A stretch of 10,378 nt of DNA, taken from a bacterium (GTDB taxonomy: Bacteria > Chlamydiota > Chlamydiia > Chlamydiales > Rhabdochlamydiaceae). Every line of letters starts with the position of its first letter. Position 1 is the first letter of the stretch. Below, piece by piece: positions 1 through 7,285 of the stretch. Both the position numbers and the translations under genes were made by a program. The notes beneath the pieces are model-generated. The model saw nothing but the letters and a program-made list of their open reading frames with translations, was not told the DNA's origin and made no database searches. The stretch lies in the NCBI GenBank assembly GCA_021802305.1, contig JAKAAD010000032.1, positions 1 through 10,378 of the forward strand. Direction: 5' to 3'.

Positions 1-2
1 CC

Positions 3-668
3 AAGGGGGGAAGACCTCGCACACTTAATGAAACAAATGTCTCTGATTTTCTCGATGAGGCACGAAAACCAACTGCGCAAGCGATTGTAGAAGGAGCCAA
101 TCTTTATCTTACGCCACTTGCGCGAAATGCACTAGAAACATTGGGCGTTCTCATAGTAAGGGATAGCTCAGCAAACAAAGGAGGAGTGATTTGTTCCTCT
201 TTTGAAGTACTATCTAGTCTTGTGCTTTCCGAAGAAAAATTCATCGAAGAAAAAAAGCAGCTTGTCGCTGAAATTTTAGAGAGCATCCAGAAAAAAGCGC
301 GATGGGAAGCCCTTCTACTCCTCGAAACCCATCGGGCCACGGGGACTTTTTTGACTACACTTTCTAATAACATTTCTGCCAAGATTCATCTTTACAAAGA
401 GCAGCTTCTCATTCATCTAAAGGATGTAAAGCTTTCCCACGACCTCAATGACCCTTATATTCGCTGTCTTCTGAATTATTGCCCTCCTCTCCTTCGCACA
501 CTCTATGCAAAGCAAATCCTCAGCGAGGTCCCCGATCTTCACAAAAAGGCTATTATTGCATGCCACATTGCCTCGCGCCTGGTCTATTCACGTGGGTTGA
601 GCTGGTCTCCATCGCTTTTAGATGTGCTTCCGCTAATTTTGAAGGATCAAAATATCATTGAATATTAA
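3..668 (+). CDS. gdhB: NAD-dependent glutamate dehydrogenase, large class (C-terminal part, 5' end outside window)
   Basis: Open from the left edge in the frame starting at base 3; 221 residues and a TAA stop remain. Large NAD-GDHs oxidatively deaminate glutamate to 2-oxoglutarate and ammonia in the cytoplasm, feeding amino-acid carbon into the TCA cycle. The fragment has typical blocks of the catalytic domain's NAD-binding half: GGRPRTLNETN (residues 2-12), VEGANLYLTP (29-38) and RDSSANKGGVICSSFEVL (53-70). These match the 115/180-kDa NAD-GDH families rather than the short hexameric GdhA. The remaining 150 residues are a helical C-terminal region. A TTG at 141 is internal, because the conserved blocks continue upstream of it. 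The stop codon lies within the spacer of the hrcA promoter, so the two genes are tightly packed but separately transcribed. The family call is firm; the symbol follows general usage for this class. Confidence 0.9.
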   Translation, partial: KGGRPRTLNETNVSDFLDEARKPTAQAIVEGANLYLTPLARNALETLGVLIVRDSSANKGGVICSSFEVLSSLVLSEEKFIEEKKQLVAEILESIQKKARWEALLLLETHRATGTFLTTLSNNISAKIHLYKEQLLIHLKDVKLSHDLNDPYIRCLLNYCPPLLRTLYAKQILSEVPDLHKKAIIACHIASRLVYSRGLSWSPSLLDVLPLILKDQNIIEY

Positions 669-684
669 GTACTTATGGTAAAAT
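658..684 (+). promoter_or_regulatory. Putative extended -10 vegetative promoter of the hrcA-grpE-dnaK operon
   Basis: A -35-like TTGAAT (658-663) and a -10 TAAAAT (679-684) are separated by a short 15-base spacer. TG at 676-677 makes an extended -10 (TGGTAAAAT) that could compensate for the spacing. Transcription would start near 690, inside the CIRCE element that begins at 685, so repressor binding would block initiation. Position and match are seen in the sequence; promoter activity is inferred. Confidence 0.6.
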
Positions 685-711
685 CAAGCAGTCAGGCTCT
701 TTGAGTGCTAA
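685..711 (+). promoter_or_regulatory. CIRCE operator (HrcA binding site) with a degenerate left half
   Basis: The right half GAGTGCTAA (703-711) is identical to the CIRCE consensus. Exactly nine bases upstream (spacer 694-702), the left half CAAGCAGTC (685-693) agrees with consensus TTAGCACTC at six of nine positions. The element sits directly upstream of hrcA and overlaps the predicted transcription start. This is the expected geometry for HrcA autorepression of the heat-shock operon. Confidence 0.85.
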
Positions 712-753
712 TTTTTGTTGCGCTCTTTTTTTACCCATGGTATAGTGAAGGTA

Positions 754-1896
754 ATGAAAGAAGCCTTCTCTAAAAAACCAGCAAAGCATGAGCGAGAACA
801 GCTCATCCTGTTTAGCTTGGTGGAACTCTACCTAAAAACAGGGAAACCTATTGGTTCTCATACGTTAAAGGAAAGTAGTTTTGGACCTTTAAGTGCAGCT
901 ACCATCCGCAATTACTTTGCAAAACTGGAAACAAGAGGCTATCTCAAGCAGCAACACTCTTCCGGAGGACGCATTCCCACAGCCCTCGCTTTTCAAACCT
1001 ACGCGAAAGCACATCTACAAAGACCCCTCCTGCCCGAAAAGGAAAAGAAGTGGATCGAAGAGCAAATGAGCAAAGAGATGCGCGAAGTTGCTCTCTATCT
1101 TCAAAGTTGCGCAGAACAGCTGAGCAATCTCACGCGCTGCGCCGTCTTTCTTTCTGCACCGCGCTTTGATAAAGACTTCCTGACAGATATTAAACTCTTA
1201 GCCCTCGATCAAAAACGATTACTTTGCGTCCTTATTACTGATTTTGGCGTGATTCATACGGAGACTCTCTATGTCGAAGAAAAGATGAGCACCTTCGCTA
1301 TCAAGCGTTTAGAAAGCTATTTTTATTGGAAGCTCACGGGATTGGATAGGCCCCATCTTTCCCATGAAGAAGAGCAAACAGCTGAGCGCTTGTATAAAGA
1401 AATTCTGCTACGACACATCATTCAATATACTCACTTTTCTAAAGAAGACCTCTTTCAAGCAGGTTTCTCTACGCTTCTCCATTACCCTGATTTTAACGAC
1501 GTAACAGCCCTGGCAAGCGGGCTCTCCCTCTTTGAAAATAAGACCCATCTTCATCACCTTATCTCCTTATGCTTAGAAAAAGGAGGCCTTTGCTGTTGGG
1601 TAGGAGATCAATTAGAAGAGTTTATTCCACAAGGATCCGGGTGTTCTTTAATTACCATTCCTTATCACATTCATCACACCCCGTGCGGAATCATCGGCAT
1701 TCTTGGTCCCTATCGACTTCCTTACAGGGAATGTTTTGGCATTTTACATCATGCAGCACAGACCATTTCCGAAACACTCACGCGCGTAATGTATAAGTTT
1801 AAAATTACATTCCGGCACCCAACCACGGAGACGAAACTTCTCCCTGCGATGCATGCAAATGCCTTATATTTAGAAGATAAAACGGAGCCATTATGA
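754..1896 (+). CDS. hrcA: Heat-inducible transcription repressor HrcA
   Basis: A 380-residue cytoplasmic repressor that binds CIRCE and shuts off the dnaK and usually groE operons until heat shock. An N-terminal winged helix covers about residues 13-76, with PIGSHTLKE (32-40), recognition-helix segment LSAATIRNYFAKLE (46-59) and the wing SSGGRIPT (69-76) typical of HrcA. A GAF-like inducer domain follows, and the closing core segment IGILGPYRLPYRE (314-326) is characteristic. A tail of about 33 residues follows the final core helix (340-347). I chose ATG 754 because it has GAAGG just upstream (747-751), although the spacing is short. In-frame GTG 745 and TTG 715 are alternatives, and TTG 715 adds residues unlike HrcA N termini. 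The gene overlaps grpE by ATGA. The family assignment is firm; the start is moderately sure. Confidence 0.93.
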   Translation: MKEAFSKKPAKHEREQLILFSLVELYLKTGKPIGSHTLKESSFGPLSAATIRNYFAKLETRGYLKQQHSSGGRIPTALAFQTYAKAHLQRPLLPEKEKKWIEEQMSKEMREVALYLQSCAEQLSNLTRCAVFLSAPRFDKDFLTDIKLLALDQKRLLCVLITDFGVIHTETLYVEEKMSTFAIKRLESYFYWKLTGLDRPHLSHEEEQTAERLYKEILLRHIIQYTHFSKEDLFQAGFSTLLHYPDFNDVTALASGLSLFENKTHLHHLISLCLEKGGLCCWVGDQLEEFIPQGSGCSLITIPYHIHHTPCGIIGILGPYRLPYRECFGILHHAAQTISETLTRVMYKFKITFRHPTTETKLLPAMHANALYLEDKTEPL

Positions 1897-2462
1897 AAGA
1901 TAAAGACACCATTATAGATGAAAAAGATCGAGAAATCCTCGAAGAGTCAAAAACCAAATCCGTAGAAGAGGAGCTCAAGGAATACAAAGAAAAGTACTTG
2001 CGCCTTCTTGCAGAGATCGAGAATGCAAAAAAACGCATGCAGAAAGAAAAGCAGGAGATGGTTCGATTTACTGTAGAAAATGTGATCACAGAACTCCTCA
2101 CCCCAATAGATAGCTTAGAAAATGCGCTCAATTGCACAGAAGCTCTCTCCGGAGAAATAAAGGCTTGGGCTCAAGGCTTTTTGATGATCCTCGACCAATT
2201 TAAAGCAGTGCTGAATCAGCATAACATTACCTCTTTCCATTCGATGCACGAGCACTTCGACCCCAGTTTGCACGATGCAGTGGAAACAGAGGAGACGGAG
2301 GAAGTTCCTGAAGGCACTATCCTGCAAGAATACGTCAAAGGGTACAAAAGCGGCGATCGCGTCATACGCCATGCTCGCGTAAAGGTCGCAGCAAAGCCGC
2401 AACAACAAAAAATCAATCTTCAAGAAAGAAACAAGGAGAATACAAATGACAACACAAAATAA
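1893..2462 (+). CDS. grpE: Nucleotide exchange factor GrpE (DnaK co-chaperone)
   Basis: A 189-residue cytoplasmic protein that dimerises and promotes ADP release from DnaK, so that substrate is let go. The N-terminal third is highly charged, with a predicted long helix or coiled coil (about 22-60, EEELKEYKEKYLRLLAEIEN and onward). The C-terminal beta domain carries the GrpE signature FDPSLHDAVE (122-131) ... GTILQEYVKGYKSGDRVIRH (141-160) ... ARVKVA (161-166). The ATG overlaps the hrcA stop (ATGA at 1893-1896) and is preceded by GGAG at 1884-1887. The 3' end overlaps dnaK by 17 bases, suggesting translational coupling. The length is normal for the family. The Gln/Asn/Lys-rich tail after residue 168 is unconserved and partly dictated by the overlap carrying the dnaK ribosome binding site. 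Confidence 0.96.
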   Translation: MKDKDTIIDEKDREILEESKTKSVEEELKEYKEKYLRLLAEIENAKKRMQKEKQEMVRFTVENVITELLTPIDSLENALNCTEALSGEIKAWAQGFLMILDQFKAVLNQHNITSFHSMHEHFDPSLHDAVETEETEEVPEGTILQEYVKGYKSGDRVIRHARVKVAAKPQQQKINLQERNKENTNDNTK

Positions 2463-4371
2463 AAAAAGCAAAATCATTGGAATTGATTTAGGCACAACCA
2501 ATTCATGTGTCGCGATCATGGAGGGCGGGACTCCCAAAATCATCGTGAATGCTGAAGGAGCACGCACAACGCCATCCATTGTCAGCTACAAAGGAAGCGA
2601 GCGACTGGTTGGAACGCCGGCAAAAAGACAATCCATTACAAACCCGGAAATGACGATCTATTCTGCAAAGCGTTTTATTGGACGTCAATTTTCTGAGGTG
2701 CAAGAAGAGGCTGCACACGTTCCTTACAAGGTTACGAAAAATGCTTCTGGAGGTGCCGTCTTTGATGTCGCCGGAAAAACGATTACTCCTGAAGAAGTGG
2801 GCTCTCAAGTATTGACTCGCTTAAAAGAGGCTGCAGAAGCGTATCTTGGAGAAGAAGTAACTGAAGCAGTCATTACTGTTCCCGCATACTTTAACGATTC
2901 ACAACGCCAATCGACCAAAGATGCAGGCCGCATTGCAGGTCTGGATGTCAAGCGAATCATTCCTGAACCTACAGCAGCAGCGCTTGCCTACGGTTTTGAA
3001 AAGCAACACGACAAAAAAATAGCAGTCTTTGACCTTGGAGGAGGTACTTTTGATATCTCCATCCTCGAACTCGGTGATGGCGTATTTGAAGTTCTTTCCA
3101 CCAATGGAGATACCCATTTGGGAGGAGATGATTTTGACCAAGCCATTCTGCGATGGATGCTCGCTGAATTTAAAAAAGAGCATGGCATTGATCTGAGCAA
3201 AGATAAAATGGCTCTTCAGCGCCTTCGCGATGCTGCAGAGAAAGCAAAAATCGAGCTTTCCGGCACCCAATCGACGGAGATCAATCAACCCTTCATCACG
3301 ATGGATAGCACTGGACCCAAGCATCTTGCCTACACGCTCACGCGTGCAAAATTTGAAGAGCTTACTTATGACCTCATAGAGCGCACTGTGGCACCTTGTG
3401 AAAAAGCCATCAAGGACGCAAATCTCTCCAAGGAGAAGATTGACGAAGTCATTCTCGTCGGTGGAATGACGCGCATGCCTGCTGTGGAAAAAAAAGTAAA
3501 GGAAATCTTCGGCAAGGAACCACACAAAGGAGTAAATCCCGATGAAGTGGTCGCCATTGGTGCGGCTATTCAGGGGGCTATTCTCAGTGGCGACGTCAAA
3601 GACGTTCTCCTACTCGATGTCATTCCTCTTACTTTGGGCATTGAAACATTAGGTGGAATTTTCACGCCGATCATTGATCGCAATACTACTATTCCTGTAC
3701 AGAAAAAGCAGATTTTTTCTACGGCAGCAGACAATCAAACTGCTGTCACCATCGTGATTCTTCAAGGAGAACGCAAGATGGCTAGGGATAACAAAGAGAT
3801 TGGTCGCTTTGATCTTACGGACATTCCTCCTGCACCTCGAGGACAACCTCAAATTGAGGTCTCCTTTGATGTCGATGCGAATGCCATCCTGAACGTCTCT
3901 GCTAAAGACGTAGTCACCGGCAAGCAGCAATCGATTCGCATCCAGGCAAAATCCGGGCTTTCTGAAGATGAAATCCAGCGCATGCTCAAAGATGCAGAAA
4001 AGAATGCGGATGCGGATAAGAAACGCAAAGAGGAAATTGAGGTGAAAAATGAGTCTGATAGCCTTGTGTTCCGTGCACAAAAGGAACTCAACACCTACAA
4101 AGATCGCTTGCCAAAAGAGATCGCAGATGCGATTCAAACCCGCATTGACGCATTGAAAAAAGCAGTCGATAGCAATGATGTGGACGGAATGCGTAGAGCA
4201 CAGGAAGAGCTCAATCAACATCTGCAAAAGATTGGCGAATCCCTCAAAAATGCAACCAACACTGGTGGGGGAACACCTCCTCCCCCGCAAGGCGGCAACG
4301 CGAACACCGGTAAAGCAGATAACATTGAGGATGCTGAAGTCGAGATCCTAGACGACGAAGCAAAGAAGTAA
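2446..4371 (+). CDS. dnaK: Molecular chaperone DnaK (Hsp70)
   Basis: A 641-residue ATP-driven chaperone of the cytoplasm that works with GrpE and a DnaJ encoded elsewhere; no dnaJ lies in this window. The ATPase domain shows phosphate loop GIDLGTTNS (12-20), AVITVPAYFNDSQRQ (141-155), second phosphate loop DLGGGTFDIS (196-205) and adenosine motif VILVGGMTRMP (335-345). The conserved linker DVLLLDVIPLTLGIET is at 386-401. The substrate-binding beta domain runs to about 505 and the helical lid to about 603. A low-complexity Gly/Pro-rich segment (607-617) leads to an acidic end (628-641) that resembles, but does not match, the common bacterial EEVKD-type tail. ATG 2446 is preceded by AAGGAG (2433-2438) and lies inside grpE. 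Transcription ends at the hairpin 29 bases downstream. Certain identification. Confidence 0.99.
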   Translation: MTTQNKKSKIIGIDLGTTNSCVAIMEGGTPKIIVNAEGARTTPSIVSYKGSERLVGTPAKRQSITNPEMTIYSAKRFIGRQFSEVQEEAAHVPYKVTKNASGGAVFDVAGKTITPEEVGSQVLTRLKEAAEAYLGEEVTEAVITVPAYFNDSQRQSTKDAGRIAGLDVKRIIPEPTAAALAYGFEKQHDKKIAVFDLGGGTFDISILELGDGVFEVLSTNGDTHLGGDDFDQAILRWMLAEFKKEHGIDLSKDKMALQRLRDAAEKAKIELSGTQSTEINQPFITMDSTGPKHLAYTLTRAKFEELTYDLIERTVAPCEKAIKDANLSKEKIDEVILVGGMTRMPAVEKKVKEIFGKEPHKGVNPDEVVAIGAAIQGAILSGDVKDVLLLDVIPLTLGIETLGGIFTPIIDRNTTIPVQKKQIFSTAADNQTAVTIVILQGERKMARDNKEIGRFDLTDIPPAPRGQPQIEVSFDVDANAILNVSAKDVVTGKQQSIRIQAKSGLSEDEIQRMLKDAEKNADADKKRKEEIEVKNESDSLVFRAQKELNTYKDRLPKEIADAIQTRIDALKKAVDSNDVDGMRRAQEELNQHLQKIGESLKNATNTGGGTPPPPQGGNANTGKADNIEDAEVEILDDEAKK

Positions 4372-4399
4372 TCCTCAATAACTCACCATGAATAGAGCA

Positions 4400-4431
4400 A
4401 GCCCGAGGTCCAAAGCCTCGGGCTTTTTTTT
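4400..4431 (+). terminator. Intrinsic terminator of the hrcA-grpE-dnaK operon
   Basis: A perfect 9-bp GC-rich stem, AGCCCGAGG (4400-4408) and CCTCGGGCT (4416-4424), closes a 7-base loop. Eight T residues follow (4424-4431). It begins 28 bases after the dnaK stop codon. Read on the minus strand, the same stem is followed by a poorly T-rich sequence, so it is unlikely to be an efficient terminator for rseP. The convergent gap 4372-4501 holds nothing else I can assign to a gene. Confidence 0.93.
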
Positions 4432-4501
4432 GGTGAATCTAGTGCTCTGTTGCGTGAATCCTCCCAGTTTTTTTCTTGTGTTCATTTTGACACAAAGGAG
4501 C

Positions 4502-6286
4502 TTAGTTAAATAATTTTAATATGTCGTGGTAGGTGAGATAGATAAAAAATGCAATGAACAGCACCACGAATGGAATGATGAGGCGTTCGAGCGTCTTCGC
4601 TGTAATGCGACGTCGCGTAATCAATTCCCAAAGAGAAAACCCTATATGGCCCCCATCGAGAATCGGCAAGGGTAGTAAATTGAAAATACCCAGGTTAAGG
4701 CTAATGAGACCAAGCCAAAAAAATGCTTCTTTTGTTCCTTCTGCCCAGCTATGCTCCATCACATGAACTATCCCTAAAGGTCCCGCAAGCCACTTTGGAC
4801 TTAAGTTGCCTGTAAAAATCGCCGAAACAGTGCGCCACATTTCTCGTACTGCATAATTGCAGAGAGTAAGGGGCGAAGGATTGTATGTCACAGAAAGGTC
4901 GTGCAGATGAATCCCCAATCCGTACCCGGGGAGAGCATGCTCTTTTCCTTGTAACCACGCCATTTCTTGAAAACTCAACAGCGGCGTAGATGGCAACAAG
5001 CGATATCCATCTCGCTCTATGATCGGATGATCTGTCCCAATGGAAGCAATGATGGCTTTGAGAGCAGGGCTCTCCATTTCAGATTGGAAAAGCGCATTGG
5101 CTTGAGAGGAAGAGGCGGCTGACGCCTCGTCATGCATTTTTACGATCATGGTGACATGCGGAGTCTGAAGGGAAGCGAGTAGGGCTTGTGCTGATGGTAC
5201 GGAATGACCATCAACCGCGAGAATGCGGTCCCCAGATTTCAGCTCATCTTCAGAAAAGCTATTTCCTTCTGAAAGTTGCAATCTTTCTTGCACAATTCCT
5301 TTTGCATCAACAACATAGGGAATAAAAGAGAGATTCGCCAAAGCCGTTTTCACATGGGCATCGTATTTAAAATCCTCCAGTTCTCCCCTCTGCTGCTCTG
5401 AAAGTCGATATTCCCCTATTTTGTGCGTAGATAGCACCGCAAGTCTCGTTTTGCTATCGCGAAGAATCGTCAATAAAACTTTGCGCGCGTTGAGTGCATG
5501 ATGAAGTTCTTGGGCAGAAAAGAGAAAATGTCCATTTGCCCAAATCAGCCGATCGCGCGCATGAAGTCCGGATGCTGCCATGGGAGATTCGGTAGGTGGA
5601 GTGGTAGAGAGGAGAAATTGCGCAGGGGCTATAGATTGCATGATGAGCTTTAATCTCTCAGCGGTGGCAAGGGGTGCCAAAAAGTGAGCTGTCCATTCAA
5701 ATGGGGTAGACGTTACTGATGGATCATGGGTATGCTTTCCTCGAATGGTCCAGGGCTGTTTATTCAGCACCGTTTCTGTATAAAGTTGTTCAAAGGAACG
5801 AAAAGGTTTCCCATTAATTTCTTCAATGAGGTCCCCCGGACGCATCCCTGCTTCATAAAAAGGTGAACGGGGCGCTACCCAACCAACCGTTGGGGTATGC
5901 TGGCTAAAAGCACGTTCACGTCCACCCAAAGCCCAAATGACACAAAAGATGAGAAACGCAAATGCGATATTTACAAATGGGCCTGCAAGAGCCACTTTGA
6001 TACGAGACCAAGCACTTTTGCTATAAAATCCCCCTTCGACTTGATGTGGCTCCACCCCACCTTTACCTTCCATTCCCGCAATCTTGACGTACCCCCCAAA
6101 GGGCAAAATGCATACTTGCCATCTAACATTTTTATGCTTCCAAGAGACAACTGGGGGACCAAAGCCAATGGAAAAGACTTCGACCGTCATCCCTTGTCGC
6201 AGTGCAGCGATGTAATGACCAAATTCATGAATGAAAATGAGAAAACCGATGCCTAGCGCGGCTAAGAGAATGTGTACAATTGTCAT
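4502..6286 (-). CDS. rseP: Site-2 intramembrane zinc metalloprotease, RseP/YaeL family, with multiple PDZ-like repeats
   Basis: A 594-residue polytopic inner-membrane protease that cuts membrane-spanning substrates within the bilayer. The first membrane helix carries the zinc motif HEFGH (20-24). GFGPPVVSW (41-49) and ILPFGGYVKIAGM (60-72) are family blocks, and a second helix spans about 98-120. The C-terminal part has LAGPLGIVH (500-508) and a helix with NLLPLPILDGGH (536-547), where Asp544 is the third zinc ligand. A last helix spans about 568-586. Between the halves are three PDZ-like cores: AGMRPGDLIEEINGKPF (146-162), ASGLHARDRLIWANG (238-252) and LKSGDRILAVDGHSV (349-363). It is longer than the roughly 450 residues of E. 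coli RseP, as I recall for chlamydial homologues. It starts 9 bases after ytgD with no clear Shine-Dalgarno, so translation is probably coupled. The natural substrate is unknown; neither RseA nor sigma-E is encoded here. Confidence 0.94.
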   Translation of the reverse strand: MTIVHILLAALGIGFLIFIHEFGHYIAALRQGMTVEVFSIGFGPPVVSWKHKNVRWQVCILPFGGYVKIAGMEGKGGVEPHQVEGGFYSKSAWSRIKVALAGPFVNIAFAFLIFCVIWALGGRERAFSQHTPTVGWVAPRSPFYEAGMRPGDLIEEINGKPFRSFEQLYTETVLNKQPWTIRGKHTHDPSVTSTPFEWTAHFLAPLATAERLKLIMQSIAPAQFLLSTTPPTESPMAASGLHARDRLIWANGHFLFSAQELHHALNARKVLLTILRDSKTRLAVLSTHKIGEYRLSEQQRGELEDFKYDAHVKTALANLSFIPYVVDAKGIVQERLQLSEGNSFSEDELKSGDRILAVDGHSVPSAQALLASLQTPHVTMIVKMHDEASAASSSQANALFQSEMESPALKAIIASIGTDHPIIERDGYRLLPSTPLLSFQEMAWLQGKEHALPGYGLGIHLHDLSVTYNPSPLTLCNYAVREMWRTVSAIFTGNLSPKWLAGPLGIVHVMEHSWAEGTKEAFFWLGLISLNLGIFNLLPLPILDGGHIGFSLWELITRRRITAKTLERLIIPFVVLFIAFFIYLTYHDILKLFN

Positions 6287-6295
6287 TGCATGTCA

Positions 6296-7285
6296 TTATG
6301 CCTGAGGGAGTCCTTTGTGGGAATCTAGTAAATATTTTTTTGCATGTCTCCATCCCTTCTCTCGTATTTTTTTTCCTATCCAGATGATGAAAAGCACCGC
6401 TCCTAAGCAACAACACGTGAGTCCACCAGTAGAAAAGGCAAGGCCATGCACAGTTAAAAAATGTCTCGAAAGAGCAACGCTCAAAAGCACGGATCCTATC
6501 CCAATACCTGCGCTCACACAAAGAACAGTCAATAATCGCGAGCAAAGGAGGCGTGCGCATAGCAATGGCGTAACAAAGAAACTGAGTGCCAACATGACTC
6601 CCACGGCGCGAAATGCCGCAACTGCTGTCATCGCGGTAATCAACAAGAGTACCATGTGAAAAAAAAGGGGAGAAAATCCCGACATTTTTGCGAATGCGGG
6701 GTCAAATGTCGTGACCTTCCATCCTCGATAGAGCAAAATGATGGATAACACATTGATCATAGCAATCCAAAATGTGAAGACAAGATCGTTTTTATGCAGT
6801 GCATCCGCATTACCCATGATTGCTTCAATGCCCAAGTGCGTATTGCGCATCCATCCGCTCACGATGACAATACCTAGCGCAAATAACGTAGTAAAAACTA
6901 ACCCAGTACTTACATCTTCAGATAGAGAAAACCATCTCTTACAAGCATAGGTCATAAAGCTCGTTAACAATGCGGATGCAAGGGCCGCTAAAAGTAGCAC
7001 AGGTAATGGCAAGGAGTGCGCCGAAGGAGCAAGAATCAAAAAGGCCAGCGCAATTCCCAATAGTAAAGTATGGGAAAGAGCATTTGCAAGCATGGCCATT
7101 TTGCGCAAAACCAAAAATGTTCCCACGAATGCCGCAGATAAGGCAACTAATGAAAGAACAAAAATCTGGACTTCATCAATCGCAATATCTTTCCAACCCA
7201 ATTGTCCCGTTGCAAAGAAGATTACGCGTTGCACAAAGAGTGCGATGAATTCAAATACATTTGTTCCAGAATAGGGATTGCTCAT
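6296..7285 (-). CDS. ytgD: Metal ABC transporter permease YtgD (ABC-3/ZnuB-MntB family)
   Basis: A 329-residue inner-membrane permease, expected to pair with the YtgC half to form the channel for Mn2+, Fe or Zn2+ brought by YtgA. Eight to nine hydrophobic helices are visible between residues 39 and 305. Family blocks include FVGTFLVLRKMAMLANALSH (53-72), a cytoplasmic-loop segment interacting with the ATPase, SEDVSTGLVF (122-131), and VAAFRAVGVMLALSFFVTP (222-240). About 38 N-terminal residues precede the first block and include one further hydrophobic stretch (11-26). The start codon overlaps the ytgCR stop (ATGA at 7285-7282), with AGGGG (7293-7297) as ribosome binding site. It is followed by rseP; in Chlamydia, dxr follows ytgD. 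Family assignment firm; substrate not decided by sequence. Confidence 0.93.
   Translation of the reverse strand: MSNPYSGTNVFEFIALFVQRVIFFATGQLGWKDIAIDEVQIFVLSLVALSAAFVGTFLVLRKMAMLANALSHTLLLGIALAFLILAPSAHSLPLPVLLLAALASALLTSFMTYACKRWFSLSEDVSTGLVFTTLFALGIVIVSGWMRNTHLGIEAIMGNADALHKNDLVFTFWIAMINVLSIILLYRGWKVTTFDPAFAKMSGFSPLFFHMVLLLITAMTAVAAFRAVGVMLALSFFVTPLLCARLLCSRLLTVLCVSAGIGIGSVLLSVALSRHFLTVHGLAFSTGGLTCCCLGAVLFIIWIGKKIREKGWRHAKKYLLDSHKGLPQA

Noticed and set aside
141..668. A complete 175-residue protein starting at TTG 141
   Set aside because: The frame is open to the left edge, and conserved NAD-GDH blocks lie upstream of 141, so this is the tail of a much larger gene.
715..753. TTG 715 as the hrcA start
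   Set aside because: No Shine-Dalgarno upstream; it abuts CIRCE, and the added residues are unlike HrcA N termini. ATG 754 is preferred.
2353..2360. GCGATCGC octamer as a HIP1-like cyanobacterial signature
   Set aside because: Only two copies were noticed in the window, and all gene content points to Chlamydiae. Chance plus codon use is enough.
2899..3525. Long minus-strand open frame (208 codons) inside dnaK
   Set aside because: It lies antisense to highly conserved dnaK codons, has no ribosome binding site and its Cys/Phe-rich translation resembles no family. It is a shadow of dnaK codon usage.
3649..4290. Second long minus-strand open frame (213 codons) inside dnaK
   Set aside because: Same reasoning: it mirrors the charged helical lid and linker codons of dnaK, with no independent start signals.
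4476..4495. Hairpin TTGTGT/ACACAA as a terminator of rseP
   Set aside because: The stem is only 6 bp and A/T-rich, and on the minus strand it is followed by A residues, not T residues. It does not look like an intrinsic terminator.
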